DNA of 64,000 nucleotides from an uncultured Bacteroidota bacterium (GTDB lineage Bacteria; Bacteroidota; Bacteroidia; AKYH767-A; OLB10): NCBI GenBank assembly GCA_900696575.1, contig CAADHD010000004.1, positions 1 to 64,000 of the forward strand, read 5' to 3'. Shown piece by piece: positions 35,648 to 45,710 of this stretch (position 1 is its first letter; each line of letters starts with the position of its first letter). The notes under the pieces were generated by a model. It saw only the letters and a program-made list of their open reading frames with translations, ran no database searches and was not told where the DNA came from. The position numbers and the translations under genes were made by a program.

Positions 35648-36175
35648 ATGGCTATAGCTGCCCCTTTTAACCTAAAAAAATGGATTGACGAAAACCGTCA
35701 TTTACTCAAACCTCCTGTGGGCAATCAGCAGGTTTACAAAGCCAATGACGATTACATTGTGATGATTGTCGGAGGCCCGAATGCTCGCAAGGATTATCAT
35801 TTTGAAGACGGGGAAGAATTGTTTTATCAATTGGAAGGCGACATAACCGTGCGCATTCAGGAAGACGGAAAGCCGCGCGATATTCTTGTGCGCGAAGGAG
35901 AAATGTTTCTGTTACCTCCGCGTGTACCTCATTCTCCGCAACGCCCTGCCAATACCATCGGATTAGTGATTGAAAGATACCGGAAGCCCGAAGAAAAAGA
36001 TGCCTGCCTGTGGTTTTGCGAAACATGCAATAACAAAATGCATGAAGTAAAATTTGACCTTAAAGATATTGTTAACCAATTACCGAAAGTTCTCAGCGAT
36101 TTTTACTCAGACATCAAAAAACGAACTTGCAATAAATGCGGAGCAGTAATGGAGCCCCCGGAGCAGCCGAAATAA
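35648..36175 (+). CDS. 3-hydroxyanthranilate 3,4-dioxygenase
   Basis: A 175-aa cupin dioxygenase of the kynurenine pathway that opens 3-hydroxyanthranilate to 2-amino-3-carboxymuconate semialdehyde. The iron triad H51, E57 and H95 and the second, rubredoxin-like site C124-x2-C127 / C161-x2-C164 match the bacterial enzyme almost number for number. The substrate may feed NAD synthesis or energy. Other pathway genes (kmo, kynU, ACMSD) are not in the window; a RidA protein resembling 2-aminomuconate deaminase lies 16 kb away. A terminator follows. Confidence 0.95.
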   Translation: MAIAAPFNLKKWIDENRHLLKPPVGNQQVYKANDDYIVMIVGGPNARKDYHFEDGEELFYQLEGDITVRIQEDGKPRDILVREGEMFLLPPRVPHSPQRPANTIGLVIERYRKPEEKDACLWFCETCNNKMHEVKFDLKDIVNQLPKVLSDFYSDIKKRTCNKCGAVMEPPEQPK

Positions 36176-36193
36176 CCTGTAACATCAAGATAT

Positions 36194-36228
36194 GACATGC
36201 CGGCAATGTAGCCGGCATGTCTGTTTTC
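36194..36228 (+). terminator. Intrinsic terminator of the HAAO unit
   Basis: A perfect 11-bp stem GACATGCCGGC/GCCGGCATGTC (36194-36204 with 36211-36221) is followed by TGTTTT. Confidence 0.82.
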
Positions 36229-36285
36229 ATTCAATGTTTAAACTACTGAGAATATTTTTTATCAATCTTGCATCGATTATATTTT

Positions 36286-38874
36286 ATGAAAAGCTCTTTA
36301 ATTGCAGGTTTACTTTTTTTCCTGATAACTGAATCGGATGCACAGCGGCCGGGAGGAAATTTTTCACAAGGCGGACAAATGCCTACAGGCCGTTTTTACG
36401 GTAAGATTGTTGATGGAAAAACAAACAAAGGAATTGAATTCGCAGCCGTTCAGTTGATGAAAATGGCTTTTGATACCCTTTCGAAAACCCGCAAAGAATC
36501 ATTAGTGGGAGGTCAACTGACCAAATCCAATGGAGAGTTCAGTATTGAAAATGTTCCGCTTTTTGGTGAGTACACACTTAAAGCATCAGCCATCGGGTAT
36601 AAGATGGAAGAGCTGAAAGTTTCTTTCGGAATAAAGCCCGGGCAGGGAATGCAGAATGCAGCCCGCGAAAAAGATTTGGGCAATATCAAATTGGGAGAAC
36701 TTAATTTCAGTTTGGGCGAAGTGGTGATTGACGGCAGTGCTCCGCCACTTGAACTGAAACCTGACAAAAAGGTTTATTCCGTTGATAAAAACACAGTGGC
36801 TGCCGGAGGCACGGCGGAAGATGTTTTGAAAAATGTTCCATCCGTTAATGTGGATATTGACGGTAATGTAACAGTACGCAATGCTTCTCCGCAAATTTTT
36901 GTTGACGGCAGACCCACAACGCTTTCTATTGATCAGATACCGGCTGATGCCATTCAGGAAATTGAAATTATTACCAACCCTTCGGCAAAATACGATGCCA
37001 GCGGTGGCGAAGGAGGTATTCTGAATATCAACCTTAAAAGGGACAGAAAAATTGGTTACAACGGAACCGTGCGTGTTGGAGGCGACAGCCGCGGAAGAAT
37101 TAATGCAGGGGTTGATCTTAATCTGCGCGAAGGAAAAGTAAACTGGTTTGTATCCGGAAATCTGAATCAGCGCTCTTCCAAAGGAACAGGAACAACCCAA
37201 CGCTTTAATTTCAAAAGCATGCCGCAAACTAAAATTTTTCAGGAAAGCGAATCAGAAAGCAAAGGTTTTTTCGGTAGGGTAAGAACCGGATTCGATTTGT
37301 TTCTTACCAATCGCAGCACATTAACCCTGGCCGGCTCTTTTAACCGCGGGCAGTTTAAACCGGAAGACAGGCTGCATACACAAACAGACACACTTTACAA
37401 CGGCTATGTCTTAAGCAGTTTTAACGATCGCACAACCAACACAGAAAGGAATATGCGAAATTACGGTGCACAGGTGGCCTTCAAGCACCTGTTTCCCAAA
37501 GAAGGTAGAGAGCTTTCTGCCGATGTTAATTATAATGGCATCCGTTTTTCATGGAACTCTGAATACACCACAAAATACTTTGATGCTTTTCATGCCGCTT
37601 TATCGCCTGACCTTTTGCAGCGTCAATACAATAAAGGACAAAATGATTTTGTGACCGCACAGGTTGATTTTACCGATAAGATAGGCGAGAAAATAAAAAT
37701 AGAGTCGGGAATAAGAGCTGCTATCAGAAATTATGAAAGTCTGAATAACAATTTTATCTTTAACACAGCACTTGATGAATATGTTTTTCTGCCGGCCTCA
37801 AGTAACAATTACGAATTTATAGATCAGGTGTATGCCGGCTATGCAGTAATTTCTGATCAGCTTAACAGCAAGTTAGGATTTCAGGCCGGACTTCGAATGG
37901 AAAGCTCCTTCTATGAAGGAGAACTGATTGAATCGGAAAAAAAGTTTGATAATAAATTTCCGTTCAGTCTTTTCCCCAGCGGAGCAGTAAGCTACAAGCT
38001 CAATGACAAGGTTAATCTTCAGGCTAACTATTCTAGAAGGATAAACCGCCCATCCTTTTTTCAACTGATTCCTTATACCGATTATTCCGATTCGCTTAAC
38101 CTGAGCCGGGGCAACGCTGATCTTGAACCGGAGTTTTCTAATTCCGTTGAGTTGTCATTTCAAAGGTCATTTAACCGCAGAAGCAGTTTTCTGGCCACAG
38201 CATACTGGCGGAATACCAGCGGCTTAATCAGCCGTTACATTCAGTTTGAATTTGATTCTTTGTTTCAGAAAGAGATGCTTATTAGTACCTATGTAAATGC
38301 CAGTTCAAGTCATGCTTACGGAGCGGAGTTTACTTTGCAATATGCATTTACCAACTGGTTTGATGCAAGCGCTAACCTTAATCTTTATCAATCGGTGATT
38401 AACAGCAGCAATGTGGAAAGTAATCTGAAAACAGAACGTTTTTCATGGACTGCCAAATCAACCATGAACTTTAAACTGCCTAAAAACTTCAGTTTTCAGC
38501 TAAGTGGAGATTATCAGTCTAAAGCATCCCTTGTACAAGGCAGCAGCAACCGGCAGGGGCCACCATGGATGTGGGGGCCGCAATCAACGGTTCAGGGATA
38601 TGTAAACCCTTCTTACAGTGTTGATGCAGCTTTGAAGTATGAGTTTATGAAAGACAATGCGGCTTCACTCTCGCTTTCGGTTTCTGATATTTTCAAAACC
38701 AGAACCAATGATGTTCACAGCGAAACGGCTTTTTACATTCAGAACAGCGTTCGCAAACGCGATGCACAGATTTTCCGCCTGAATTTCAGTTACCGTTTCG
38801 GAAAATTTGATACATCCATCTTCAGAAGGAAGAACAACCGAAATCAGATGCAGGATATGGATATGGGCATGTAA
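36286..38874 (+). CDS. TonB-receptor-like outer-membrane beta-barrel protein
   Basis: An 862-aa outer-membrane protein. Signal peptide, then a carboxypeptidase-regulatory-like/CNA-type domain (~25-120, GKIVDGKTNKGIEFAAVQL), a plug domain (VDKNTVAAGGTAEDVLKNVPSVNVD ... IEIITNPSAKYDASG) and a large barrel of the 'outer membrane protein, OMP_b-brl_3' type ending LNFSYRFGKFD. No SusD partner and no obvious TonB box. It may import peptides or iron chelates, or act structurally. Start at 36286. It stops 8 nt before the convergent gdhA gene. Confidence 0.88.
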   Translation: MKSSLIAGLLFFLITESDAQRPGGNFSQGGQMPTGRFYGKIVDGKTNKGIEFAAVQLMKMAFDTLSKTRKESLVGGQLTKSNGEFSIENVPLFGEYTLKASAIGYKMEELKVSFGIKPGQGMQNAAREKDLGNIKLGELNFSLGEVVIDGSAPPLELKPDKKVYSVDKNTVAAGGTAEDVLKNVPSVNVDIDGNVTVRNASPQIFVDGRPTTLSIDQIPADAIQEIEIITNPSAKYDASGGEGGILNINLKRDRKIGYNGTVRVGGDSRGRINAGVDLNLREGKVNWFVSGNLNQRSSKGTGTTQRFNFKSMPQTKIFQESESESKGFFGRVRTGFDLFLTNRSTLTLAGSFNRGQFKPEDRLHTQTDTLYNGYVLSSFNDRTTNTERNMRNYGAQVAFKHLFPKEGRELSADVNYNGIRFSWNSEYTTKYFDAFHAALSPDLLQRQYNKGQNDFVTAQVDFTDKIGEKIKIESGIRAAIRNYESLNNNFIFNTALDEYVFLPASSNNYEFIDQVYAGYAVISDQLNSKLGFQAGLRMESSFYEGELIESEKKFDNKFPFSLFPSGAVSYKLNDKVNLQANYSRRINRPSFFQLIPYTDYSDSLNLSRGNADLEPEFSNSVELSFQRSFNRRSSFLATAYWRNTSGLISRYIQFEFDSLFQKEMLISTYVNASSSHAYGAEFTLQYAFTNWFDASANLNLYQSVINSSNVESNLKTERFSWTAKSTMNFKLPKNFSFQLSGDYQSKASLVQGSSNRQGPPWMWGPQSTVQGYVNPSYSVDAALKYEFMKDNAASLSLSVSDIFKTRTNDVHSETAFYIQNSVRKRDAQIFRLNFSYRFGKFDTSIFRRKNNRNQMQDMDMGM

Positions 38875-38882
38875 CCGCTTCC

Positions 38883-40241
<1,359 letters not shown>

Positions 40242-40266
40242 TTAAGTTGACGGGCGAAAATAGATA

Positions 40267-40274
40267 TATTTTTG
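40267..40274 (+). promoter_or_regulatory. -7 box TATTTTTG upstream of the dipeptide epimerase
   Basis: An exact TAnnTTTG match 14 nt before the ATG at 40289. It excludes the in-frame extension at 40247. Confidence 0.6.
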
Positions 40275-40288
40275 ACCCGACAAACAGG

Positions 40289-41323
40289 ATGGAATTAAGG
40301 ATTAAAACTATGCGTTACAGCTTGATGTTTAAGACACCATTCCGTATTGCTCATGGAGAAAGGGATTCAACACCTTGTATTTTTGTTTCTGTTAGTGATG
40401 GAAATTTTTCGGGATATGGAGAAGCAACTCTGCCTCCTTATCTGGATGTCAGTCAGCAAATGATTGAGGATTATGTAGCAAAAATTAACCCCGAAGTTTT
40501 AAAATCCGGTTCTGCGGAGCAGTTGCACAATGCATTAAAAAGATTTTCACCAGTCTGTTATCCGGCTTTGGCTGCAGTGGATATGGCATGGCACGATCTG
40601 ATTGCGAAGAAGCATAAAATGCCATTATACAAATGGCTTGGCCTGAGCAAAGAATTTACCGCGAAAGGAATGTTTACCATCGGTATCAGCAGTGAAGAGG
40701 AACTCATTGATAAGTTGCCGGAAACAGAGATAATGCCAATTTTGAAAATCAAAACCTCAAACAGGAATGAGAAAAAAGTAATCAGTCTGATCAGAAAGTT
40801 TACGGATAAACCGGTGGTCATTGATGCCAATCAGAGTTGGGAGCCGGCAGAAGATAAACTTGAACTTTTACATTGGTTGAAGGCAATGAACGTAAAGCTG
40901 GTGGAGCAGCCATTTGAAAAAGGAGTAATAGTTCCGGAAAAGATTTTTAAAAACAGCCCGGTTCCTCTTATTGCCGATGAATCATTTCAAACCCTCGATG
41001 ACCTTGAGAAGATTACAGGAAGCTATCATGGCATCAATATCAAATTGATGAAATGCGGTGGAGCTTATCCGGCACTTCAGATTATCAAGGAGGCACGGAA
41101 TAGAAATCTGAAAATTATGATAGGCTGTATGAGTGAAAGTTCATGCGGATGCAGCGCTGCGGCTCAATTAATTTCGTTGGCCGATTGGTATGATCTGGAT
41201 GGTCCATTACTCATAAAAAACGATCCGTTTGACGGGCTGATGTATCAGAATGGAAAAATTGTTATTTCTGAAAACCCCGGATCTGGAATCAGACCAACTC
41301 AAGATCTTGCAGGAATACTTTAA
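40289..41323 (+). CDS. Dipeptide epimerase (L-Ala-D/L-Glu epimerase-like)
   Basis: A 344-aa enolase-superfamily enzyme. K153-I-K155 (acid/base), metal ligands D179 (VIDANQSW), E206 (VEQPF) and D230 (IADES), and K252 (NIKLMKCGG) are all in place; the late YDLDGP holds the D-x-D motif that binds the dipeptide amino group in AE epimerases. It likely turns L-Ala-D-Glu from murein into L-Ala-L-Glu for recycling; other dipeptides are possible. Its 3' end overlaps the convergent acetyltransferase by 4 nt. Confidence 0.9.
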   Translation: MELRIKTMRYSLMFKTPFRIAHGERDSTPCIFVSVSDGNFSGYGEATLPPYLDVSQQMIEDYVAKINPEVLKSGSAEQLHNALKRFSPVCYPALAAVDMAWHDLIAKKHKMPLYKWLGLSKEFTAKGMFTIGISSEEELIDKLPETEIMPILKIKTSNRNEKKVISLIRKFTDKPVVIDANQSWEPAEDKLELLHWLKAMNVKLVEQPFEKGVIVPEKIFKNSPVPLIADESFQTLDDLEKITGSYHGINIKLMKCGGAYPALQIIKEARNRNLKIMIGCMSESSCGCSAAAQLISLADWYDLDGPLLIKNDPFDGLMYQNGKIVISENPGSGIRPTQDLAGIL

Positions 41324-41823
41324 AGCGTTTTGTTAAAAAACACTTTTTCCATGAGATGTACATTCAGGAATTTACCGAACTTGTAACCCACCTGAGTCAT
41401 TACACCAACATGCCTGAATCCGTATTGAGCATGCAAATGCAAACTGGCTTCATTGCCTTCGGTTATTCTGGCAAGTAAGTAATGCATCCCTGTTTTTTCG
41501 GCCTGAAAAACCAACTGTTCCAATAATCGTTTTCCGATGCCTATACCTCGATAGCCGGGTGATACATAAACAGAAACTTCGCTGGTCAATTGATAAGCGC
41601 AACGGTCGCTCCAGGGAGAAAGCGAAGCAAAGCCTACTACCTGATTATCTGTTTCAGCACATAACACAGGGTGCTTTGAGTCATGTGCCTTAAACCAACT
41701 CATTCTGTCTTCAATGCTTTTTTCTTCGGTATCAAAGGTTGCTGTAGTGTTTAAAATAGCTTCATTGTAAATAGCCGTGATGTGCTTTACATCGTCAAGG
41801 GTTGCGGGCCTGATGAGCAGCAT
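41320..41823 (-). CDS. GNAT acetyltransferase, phosphinothricin-acetyltransferase-like
   Basis: A 167-aa acetyl-CoA-dependent N-acetyltransferase. The opening IRPATLDDVKHITAIYNEAIL and the acetyl-CoA loop YRGIGIGKRLLEQLV, then HAQYGFRHVG, match the Pat/PhnO-like group acting on phosphinothricin, methionine sulfoximine or similar amino acids. The natural substrate is unknown. It lies 19 nt downstream of the large helical-repeat gene. Confidence 0.9.
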   Translation of the reverse strand: MLLIRPATLDDVKHITAIYNEAILNTTATFDTEEKSIEDRMSWFKAHDSKHPVLCAETDNQVVGFASLSPWSDRCAYQLTSEVSVYVSPGYRGIGIGKRLLEQLVFQAEKTGMHYLLARITEGNEASLHLHAQYGFRHVGVMTQVGYKFGKFLNVHLMEKVFFNKTL

Positions 41824-41842
41824 AAATTATTATTCGGCAATG

Positions 41843-43363
41843 TTATCTCTTTTTTGCTGACAAGGCAATTTGCTGTTTCTCTATATTATCAAGCAAACTC
41901 AGCCACAGCATATCGTAAGGAATAATCTCCATAGTGTCAAGAACCTGCTGGCCGGTAGCCGATTCGGCATTGATAAATTCAAGATATTTTGCGGATGCCG
42001 TTCTGCACTTTTTTACATTAAAATCGCTTTTAATAAGCATCAGCATCAACTTGATAAAATAATAACTGCGCGGGTTTTCCTTCAAAGTGATGTAACGCTT
42101 CAGATAGCTTCTCAGGGAATCAAATTTATCCATCACCCGGTCAAATTCACCTCTTTTTACAAGCAAGCATATCTGAGCGATTATAATGGAAAGATTAAAT
42201 CCTGCTTTATCATGACTTAGAATTGGAACTTCGTTAAGAAACTTGTGAATATGAAACTTACGTAGTTTCCCATCAGGAGAAATATAATTGAGCATCGCTT
42301 CAAAAATCCGCCATCGCTCAATGCGCTCTTCAGGGTATTTTTTAAAAGATGAATCACCGGTTACTTCCTGAAAAACTTTTATTGCTTCTTCTGTTTGACC
42401 GGTATGCAGGCAGAGCAGAAAATAGTATTGCTGATAGATGAGACGATTATAATTACCTCTTCTATAAAGTGAATCGCATTGGATTGCACTTAGTTTGCCG
42501 GTTTTAAAATCCCTTAGAAAAATACATGTATCTAATTTTTGTAATGCCACTTCGGCAACCAGCGCCATATCGGTAAACTTTTGCCCGCGCAGCAGGTAAT
42601 GTTCAAATTGAAGACACTGTTTTAAAACGCTTTTGTGGTCTTTTTTTAAATGGTAATAATAAATGTGTGCCCGGTGATAGGCAGCATACATGCGGTGGCT
42701 TTTGATTTTGGATTTTTCAAAAATGCTTTTTGCAGTTTTAATCTGAGATTCGGGATCGAATTTTGAAGTTCCCGCCTTTCCCAGAATTCCCCGCACCATA
42801 ATTCGGAATTGAAAATCTATACCATCGAGCAGGATTTCATTACTGTTTATTTCCGTTAAATTTAAAAGTTCAGTGGAAGTTTTTTCAAAGTCCTTCATGT
42901 TGCCCATGTATCCATGCAATTCGCGCAATTGTTGAAGTGCTATTATCCGTAAAGATGTAAACTGGTATTTAGCGGCAACGGCTTCGGCAGATTTAAGCAA
43001 ATCAAAGGTGAGAGAGATTTTTCCTAATACAAATAGCTGGTTGGCGGCAAATAACAGACGATAACATTTTATCAGCTCCCGGTAATACGCGGTTTTTATT
43101 TTAGAGGTAATGTCCAGGGTAAAAATTAAATCTAGCAGGCGTTTCCGAATTCTGCTTTTCAGCATCTGATATCGCTTATCATCTGCCTTTGCCTGATAAA
43201 GTTCTGCAGATGCCGATTCGTCAGTTTTCCACCGGTGCTGAAGCAACCCGTCCAGAAAAAGCATGCTTTTTTGGTCGGCTCCCTTATCCCGGAACAACAT
43301 TTTTAAAGCATCCCATGTAATAAAACCTGTTACTAGTTCAGATATTTCAATCAGATTTTTCAT
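41843..43363 (-). CDS. Large alpha-helical repeat protein of unknown function
   Basis: A 506-aa soluble protein with no signal peptide. Regular amphipathic helix pairs along the chain, with conserved-looking 'ALQQLRELHGYMGN', 'MYAAYHRAHIYYYHLK' and 'LIYQQYYFLLCLHTGQTEEAIKVFQEV' segments, suggest TPR-like helical repeats. It resembles a family seen in several Bacteroidota, but I cannot name it. The codons are ordinary. A small membrane-associated peptide gene lies 168 bp away in opposite orientation. It could be a protein-binding scaffold or a regulator. Confidence 0.75.
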   Translation of the reverse strand: MKNLIEISELVTGFITWDALKMLFRDKGADQKSMLFLDGLLQHRWKTDESASAELYQAKADDKRYQMLKSRIRKRLLDLIFTLDITSKIKTAYYRELIKCYRLLFAANQLFVLGKISLTFDLLKSAEAVAAKYQFTSLRIIALQQLRELHGYMGNMKDFEKTSTELLNLTEINSNEILLDGIDFQFRIMVRGILGKAGTSKFDPESQIKTAKSIFEKSKIKSHRMYAAYHRAHIYYYHLKKDHKSVLKQCLQFEHYLLRGQKFTDMALVAEVALQKLDTCIFLRDFKTGKLSAIQCDSLYRRGNYNRLIYQQYYFLLCLHTGQTEEAIKVFQEVTGDSSFKKYPEERIERWRIFEAMLNYISPDGKLRKFHIHKFLNEVPILSHDKAGFNLSIIIAQICLLVKRGEFDRVMDKFDSLRSYLKRYITLKENPRSYYFIKLMLMLIKSDFNVKKCRTASAKYLEFINAESATGQQVLDTMEIIPYDMLWLSLLDNIEKQQIALSAKKR

Positions 43364-43531
43364 TGCATAATATTGATAAGTAATTGATAATCAGTGTTCA
43401 ATATAAAATAGGCAATCCAAAGGTATAGATTTTATGATGTTACTGTGATGTAAGTTTTGACCCCATTTTGTCTGAACCCGGCCTCTATCATTGCGTTCAA
43501 TTCCATCAGAAAATAAAACACACATAACAAC

Positions 43532-43723
43532 ATGATGGAATTAATTATCGCGATCCTGATAGCGTTAGGATCAATCGCAACACCAGATCAGTTTTCAGCT
43601 GATTTTGAATTTGAAAATCCGGATGCTTACAACGAAGCAAAAAGCATCTACGAATCCGGAAATTACACCATTGAGAGAACGGAAACTGGCGGTGTAGTTG
43701 TAGTAACCGGAGTCGGAGTATAA
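43532..43723 (+). CDS. 63-aa membrane-anchored or secreted small protein
   Basis: A short frame with a hydrophobic N-terminus (MMELIIAILIALGSIATPDQ) followed by an acidic region (DFEFENPDAYNEAKSIY) and a Thr/Val/Gly-rich tail (VVVVTGVGV). The start is 5' of a possible signal peptide or single membrane anchor. I do not recognise a family. Its own region is bounded by a divergent gene and a strong terminator at 43.82 kb. A weak box TATCATTG lies ~47 nt upstream. Conservation has to decide whether it is real. Confidence 0.5.
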   Translation: MMELIIAILIALGSIATPDQFSADFEFENPDAYNEAKSIYESGNYTIERTETGGVVVVTGVGV

Positions 43724-43819
43724 AAAATTGAAGAGGGGGGAGAATAGGCGGAAGCGTCCGCTGAAATAAGGGAATGTTCTCCCCCACATACTTCAACAAA
43801 CTATTTGGGGTTAGTTTAC

Positions 43820-43847
43820 AGGCCTGCGCCCGCAGGCCTTTTTTTTT
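43820..43847 (+). terminator. Intrinsic terminator near 43.83 kb
   Basis: The stem AGGCCTGC/GCAGGCCT (43820-43827 with 43832-43839) is followed by nine T residues. It ends the small-protein transcript, 97 nt after that stop codon. Confidence 0.88.
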
Positions 43848-43852
43848 GCCCA

Positions 43853-43860
43853 TACTTTTG
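43853..43860 (+). promoter_or_regulatory. -7 box TACTTTTG for the MBL hydrolase
   Basis: An exact TAnnTTTG match that ends 5 nt before the ATG at 43866, right after the terminator. The mRNA leader would be very short. Confidence 0.55.
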
Positions 43861-43865
43861 CCCGC

Positions 43866-44507
43866 ATGATCCACCTTGAAAAATTTACCTTCAATCCGTT
43901 TGCCGAGAATACTTATGTTTTATCTGACGAAACAAGTGAGTGTATCATTATTGATGCGGGATGTTACGATCAAAAAGAGCAGCAGATTTTGAAGGATTAC
44001 ATAAAATCACAAAACCTTAAGCCGCTAAAACTCATCAATACACACTGTCATATAGACCATGTTCTGGGAAATGCTTTTGTTGCAAGAGAATGGAAGCTGC
44101 AGCTTGAATTAAATTTTCTGGAGATACCACTTTTAAGAGCAGTAGCAGATTATGGTCCTTCGTATGGAATTTATTGCGAACCATCTCCTGAGCCCTTTGC
44201 TTATCTGAACGAAGGGGAAGTAGTGAAATTTGGAAATTCAATTCTTAAAATAATTCACGCTCCGGGACATAGTCCGGGAAGTTTGTGTTTTGTAAGTGAT
44301 GAGCAGCAATTTGTTATTGCCGGGGATGTGCTTTTTCAGATGAGCATTGGCAGAACCGATTTGCCCGGTGGCAATTATGATACATTAATTCAAAGTATTT
44401 CTCAAAAACTCTACAGGTTGCCTGACAATTACAAAGTTTTTCCGGGACATGGACCTCCTACAAGTATAGGTTTTGAGAAAAAGAATAATCCATTTGTAGC
44501 CGGGTAA
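43866..44507 (+). CDS. MBL-fold metallo-hydrolase, glyoxalase II-like
   Basis: A 213-aa zinc-type beta-lactamase-fold hydrolase. The metal motif THCHIDH (H-x-H-x-D-H), HAPGHSPGSLCF, GDVLFQMSIGRTDLPGG and the final FPGHGPPT match the hydroxyacylglutathione hydrolase-like group. It may hydrolyse a thioester such as S-lactoylglutathione or a related thiol adduct. MarC and RNase HI genes follow on the same strand. Confidence 0.9.
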   Translation: MIHLEKFTFNPFAENTYVLSDETSECIIIDAGCYDQKEQQILKDYIKSQNLKPLKLINTHCHIDHVLGNAFVAREWKLQLELNFLEIPLLRAVADYGPSYGIYCEPSPEPFAYLNEGEVVKFGNSILKIIHAPGHSPGSLCFVSDEQQFVIAGDVLFQMSIGRTDLPGGNYDTLIQSISQKLYRLPDNYKVFPGHGPPTSIGFEKKNNPFVAG

Positions 44508-44531
44508 AAAAACAGAGCAGGAAGCAACCCG

Positions 44532-44539
44532 TATATTTG
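44532..44539 (+). promoter_or_regulatory. -7 box TATATTTG upstream of the MarC gene
   Basis: An exact TAnnTTTG match 11 nt before the ATG at 44551. Confidence 0.58.
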
Positions 44540-44550
44540 CCATCCATCCA

Positions 44551-45117
44551 ATGGAAATCAGTTTTAAGAACATAGTAACCGTAAGCATGATTTTGTTTGC
44601 CGTGATTGATATTGTGGGAAGCATACCTGTGGTAATAGAGATACGGAGAAGAGCTGGAAGCATTCATCCCGAAAAGGCAACCTTAACTTCTCTTTTAATC
44701 ATGTTACTTTTTCTGTTTCTGGGAGAAAGCATTTTAAAACTCATCGGGCTTGACATCAGCTCCTTTGCCATTGCCGGTGCATTTATTTTGTTTTTCATTT
44801 CGCTTGAAATGATTCTCGGTATTAAGATTCACAAAAACGAATTGCCCGAAACCGCTTCTATTGTTCCCATTGCTTTTCCGCTGATTGCCGGAGCCGGAAC
44901 CATGACAACGCTGCTTTCTCTGCGCAGCGAATACGAAACAATGGAAATAATCATAGGCATTGTTTTAAACCTTATTATTGTCTATTTGTGTTTGAAGAAT
45001 CTTAGGTTTCTTGAAAAACTGCTTGGCCCTACCGGAATAGGCGTAGTGCAGAAAGTGTTTGGTTTTATATTGCTTGCTATAGCAGTTAAACTGTTCAGAA
45101 CAAATGTTGGCATCTAA
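44551..45117 (+). CDS. MarC family integral membrane protein
   Basis: A 188-aa protein with about six transmembrane helices. The opening segment FAVIDIVGSIPVVIEI and the central ASIVPIAFPLIAGAGTMTTLLSLR are the family's conserved stretches. MarC proteins are inner-membrane proteins once linked to multiple antibiotic resistance; their transport role is not established. The rnhA gene starts 6 nt after it, so the two are probably cotranscribed. Confidence 0.92.
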   Translation: MEISFKNIVTVSMILFAVIDIVGSIPVVIEIRRRAGSIHPEKATLTSLLIMLLFLFLGESILKLIGLDISSFAIAGAFILFFISLEMILGIKIHKNELPETASIVPIAFPLIAGAGTMTTLLSLRSEYETMEIIIGIVLNLIIVYLCLKNLRFLEKLLGPTGIGVVQKVFGFILLAIAVKLFRTNVGI

Positions 45118-45123
45118 GAAAAA

Positions 45124-45585
45124 TTGAGCGGGATTGTAATTTATACTGACGGTTCTTCACGCGGAAATCCCGGCCCCGGAGGTTTTGGGGCTATATTGAT
45201 TTCAGGCAGCCACCGTAAAGAAATTTCGCAGGGTTACCGTTTAACCACCAACAACAGAATGGAACTGATGAGCGTCATTGCTGCTCTGGAACTTTTAAAA
45301 AAACCGGAACAGACGGTTACCATCTATTCCGATTCGCAGTATGTTGTTAAAGCCATTGAGGAAGGATGGCTGAATAACTGGCTTAAAACCGGTTTCAAAG
45401 GAAAAAAAAACAAAGACCTTTGGCTTCGTTATTTAAAAGCCGCCAATGGCCATTTTATAAAATTTAAATGGATAAAAGGACATAATAATCATCCCCTAAA
45501 CGAACGATGCGATGAGCTGGCTGTTGAAGCCGCACAATCAAACTATTTAATGATTGATGAAGGATTTGAAAGCGAAAAAGAGTAA
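45124..45585 (+). CDS. rnhA: Ribonuclease HI
   Basis: A 153-aa nuclease that cuts the RNA strand of RNA-DNA hybrids. Catalytic acids: D in IYTDGSSRGNPGPGGFG, E in NRMELMSVIAALE, D in IYSDSQYV and the late D in NERCDELA. The start is TTG at 45124, since no in-frame ATG lies before the first beta strand. Length matches the family. Confidence 0.95.
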   Translation: MSGIVIYTDGSSRGNPGPGGFGAILISGSHRKEISQGYRLTTNNRMELMSVIAALELLKKPEQTVTIYSDSQYVVKAIEEGWLNNWLKTGFKGKKNKDLWLRYLKAANGHFIKFKWIKGHNNHPLNERCDELAVEAAQSNYLMIDEGFESEKE

Positions 45586-45710
45586 GTTTTAAAAATAACC
45601 TGAATTTGGATTAATCTAATTTGTTCATGGTGCACCATTGACCAATGTTAAGAAATTGTAAATTAGCGACCCTTAATTTAAAACTTTTTGAACCGATTAA
45701 TTCTTCAATT

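Noticed and set aside
36586-37227. A 213-aa frame on the minus strand
   Set aside because: It is antisense to the plug region of the TonB-receptor-like gene and has low-quality composition without family resemblance.
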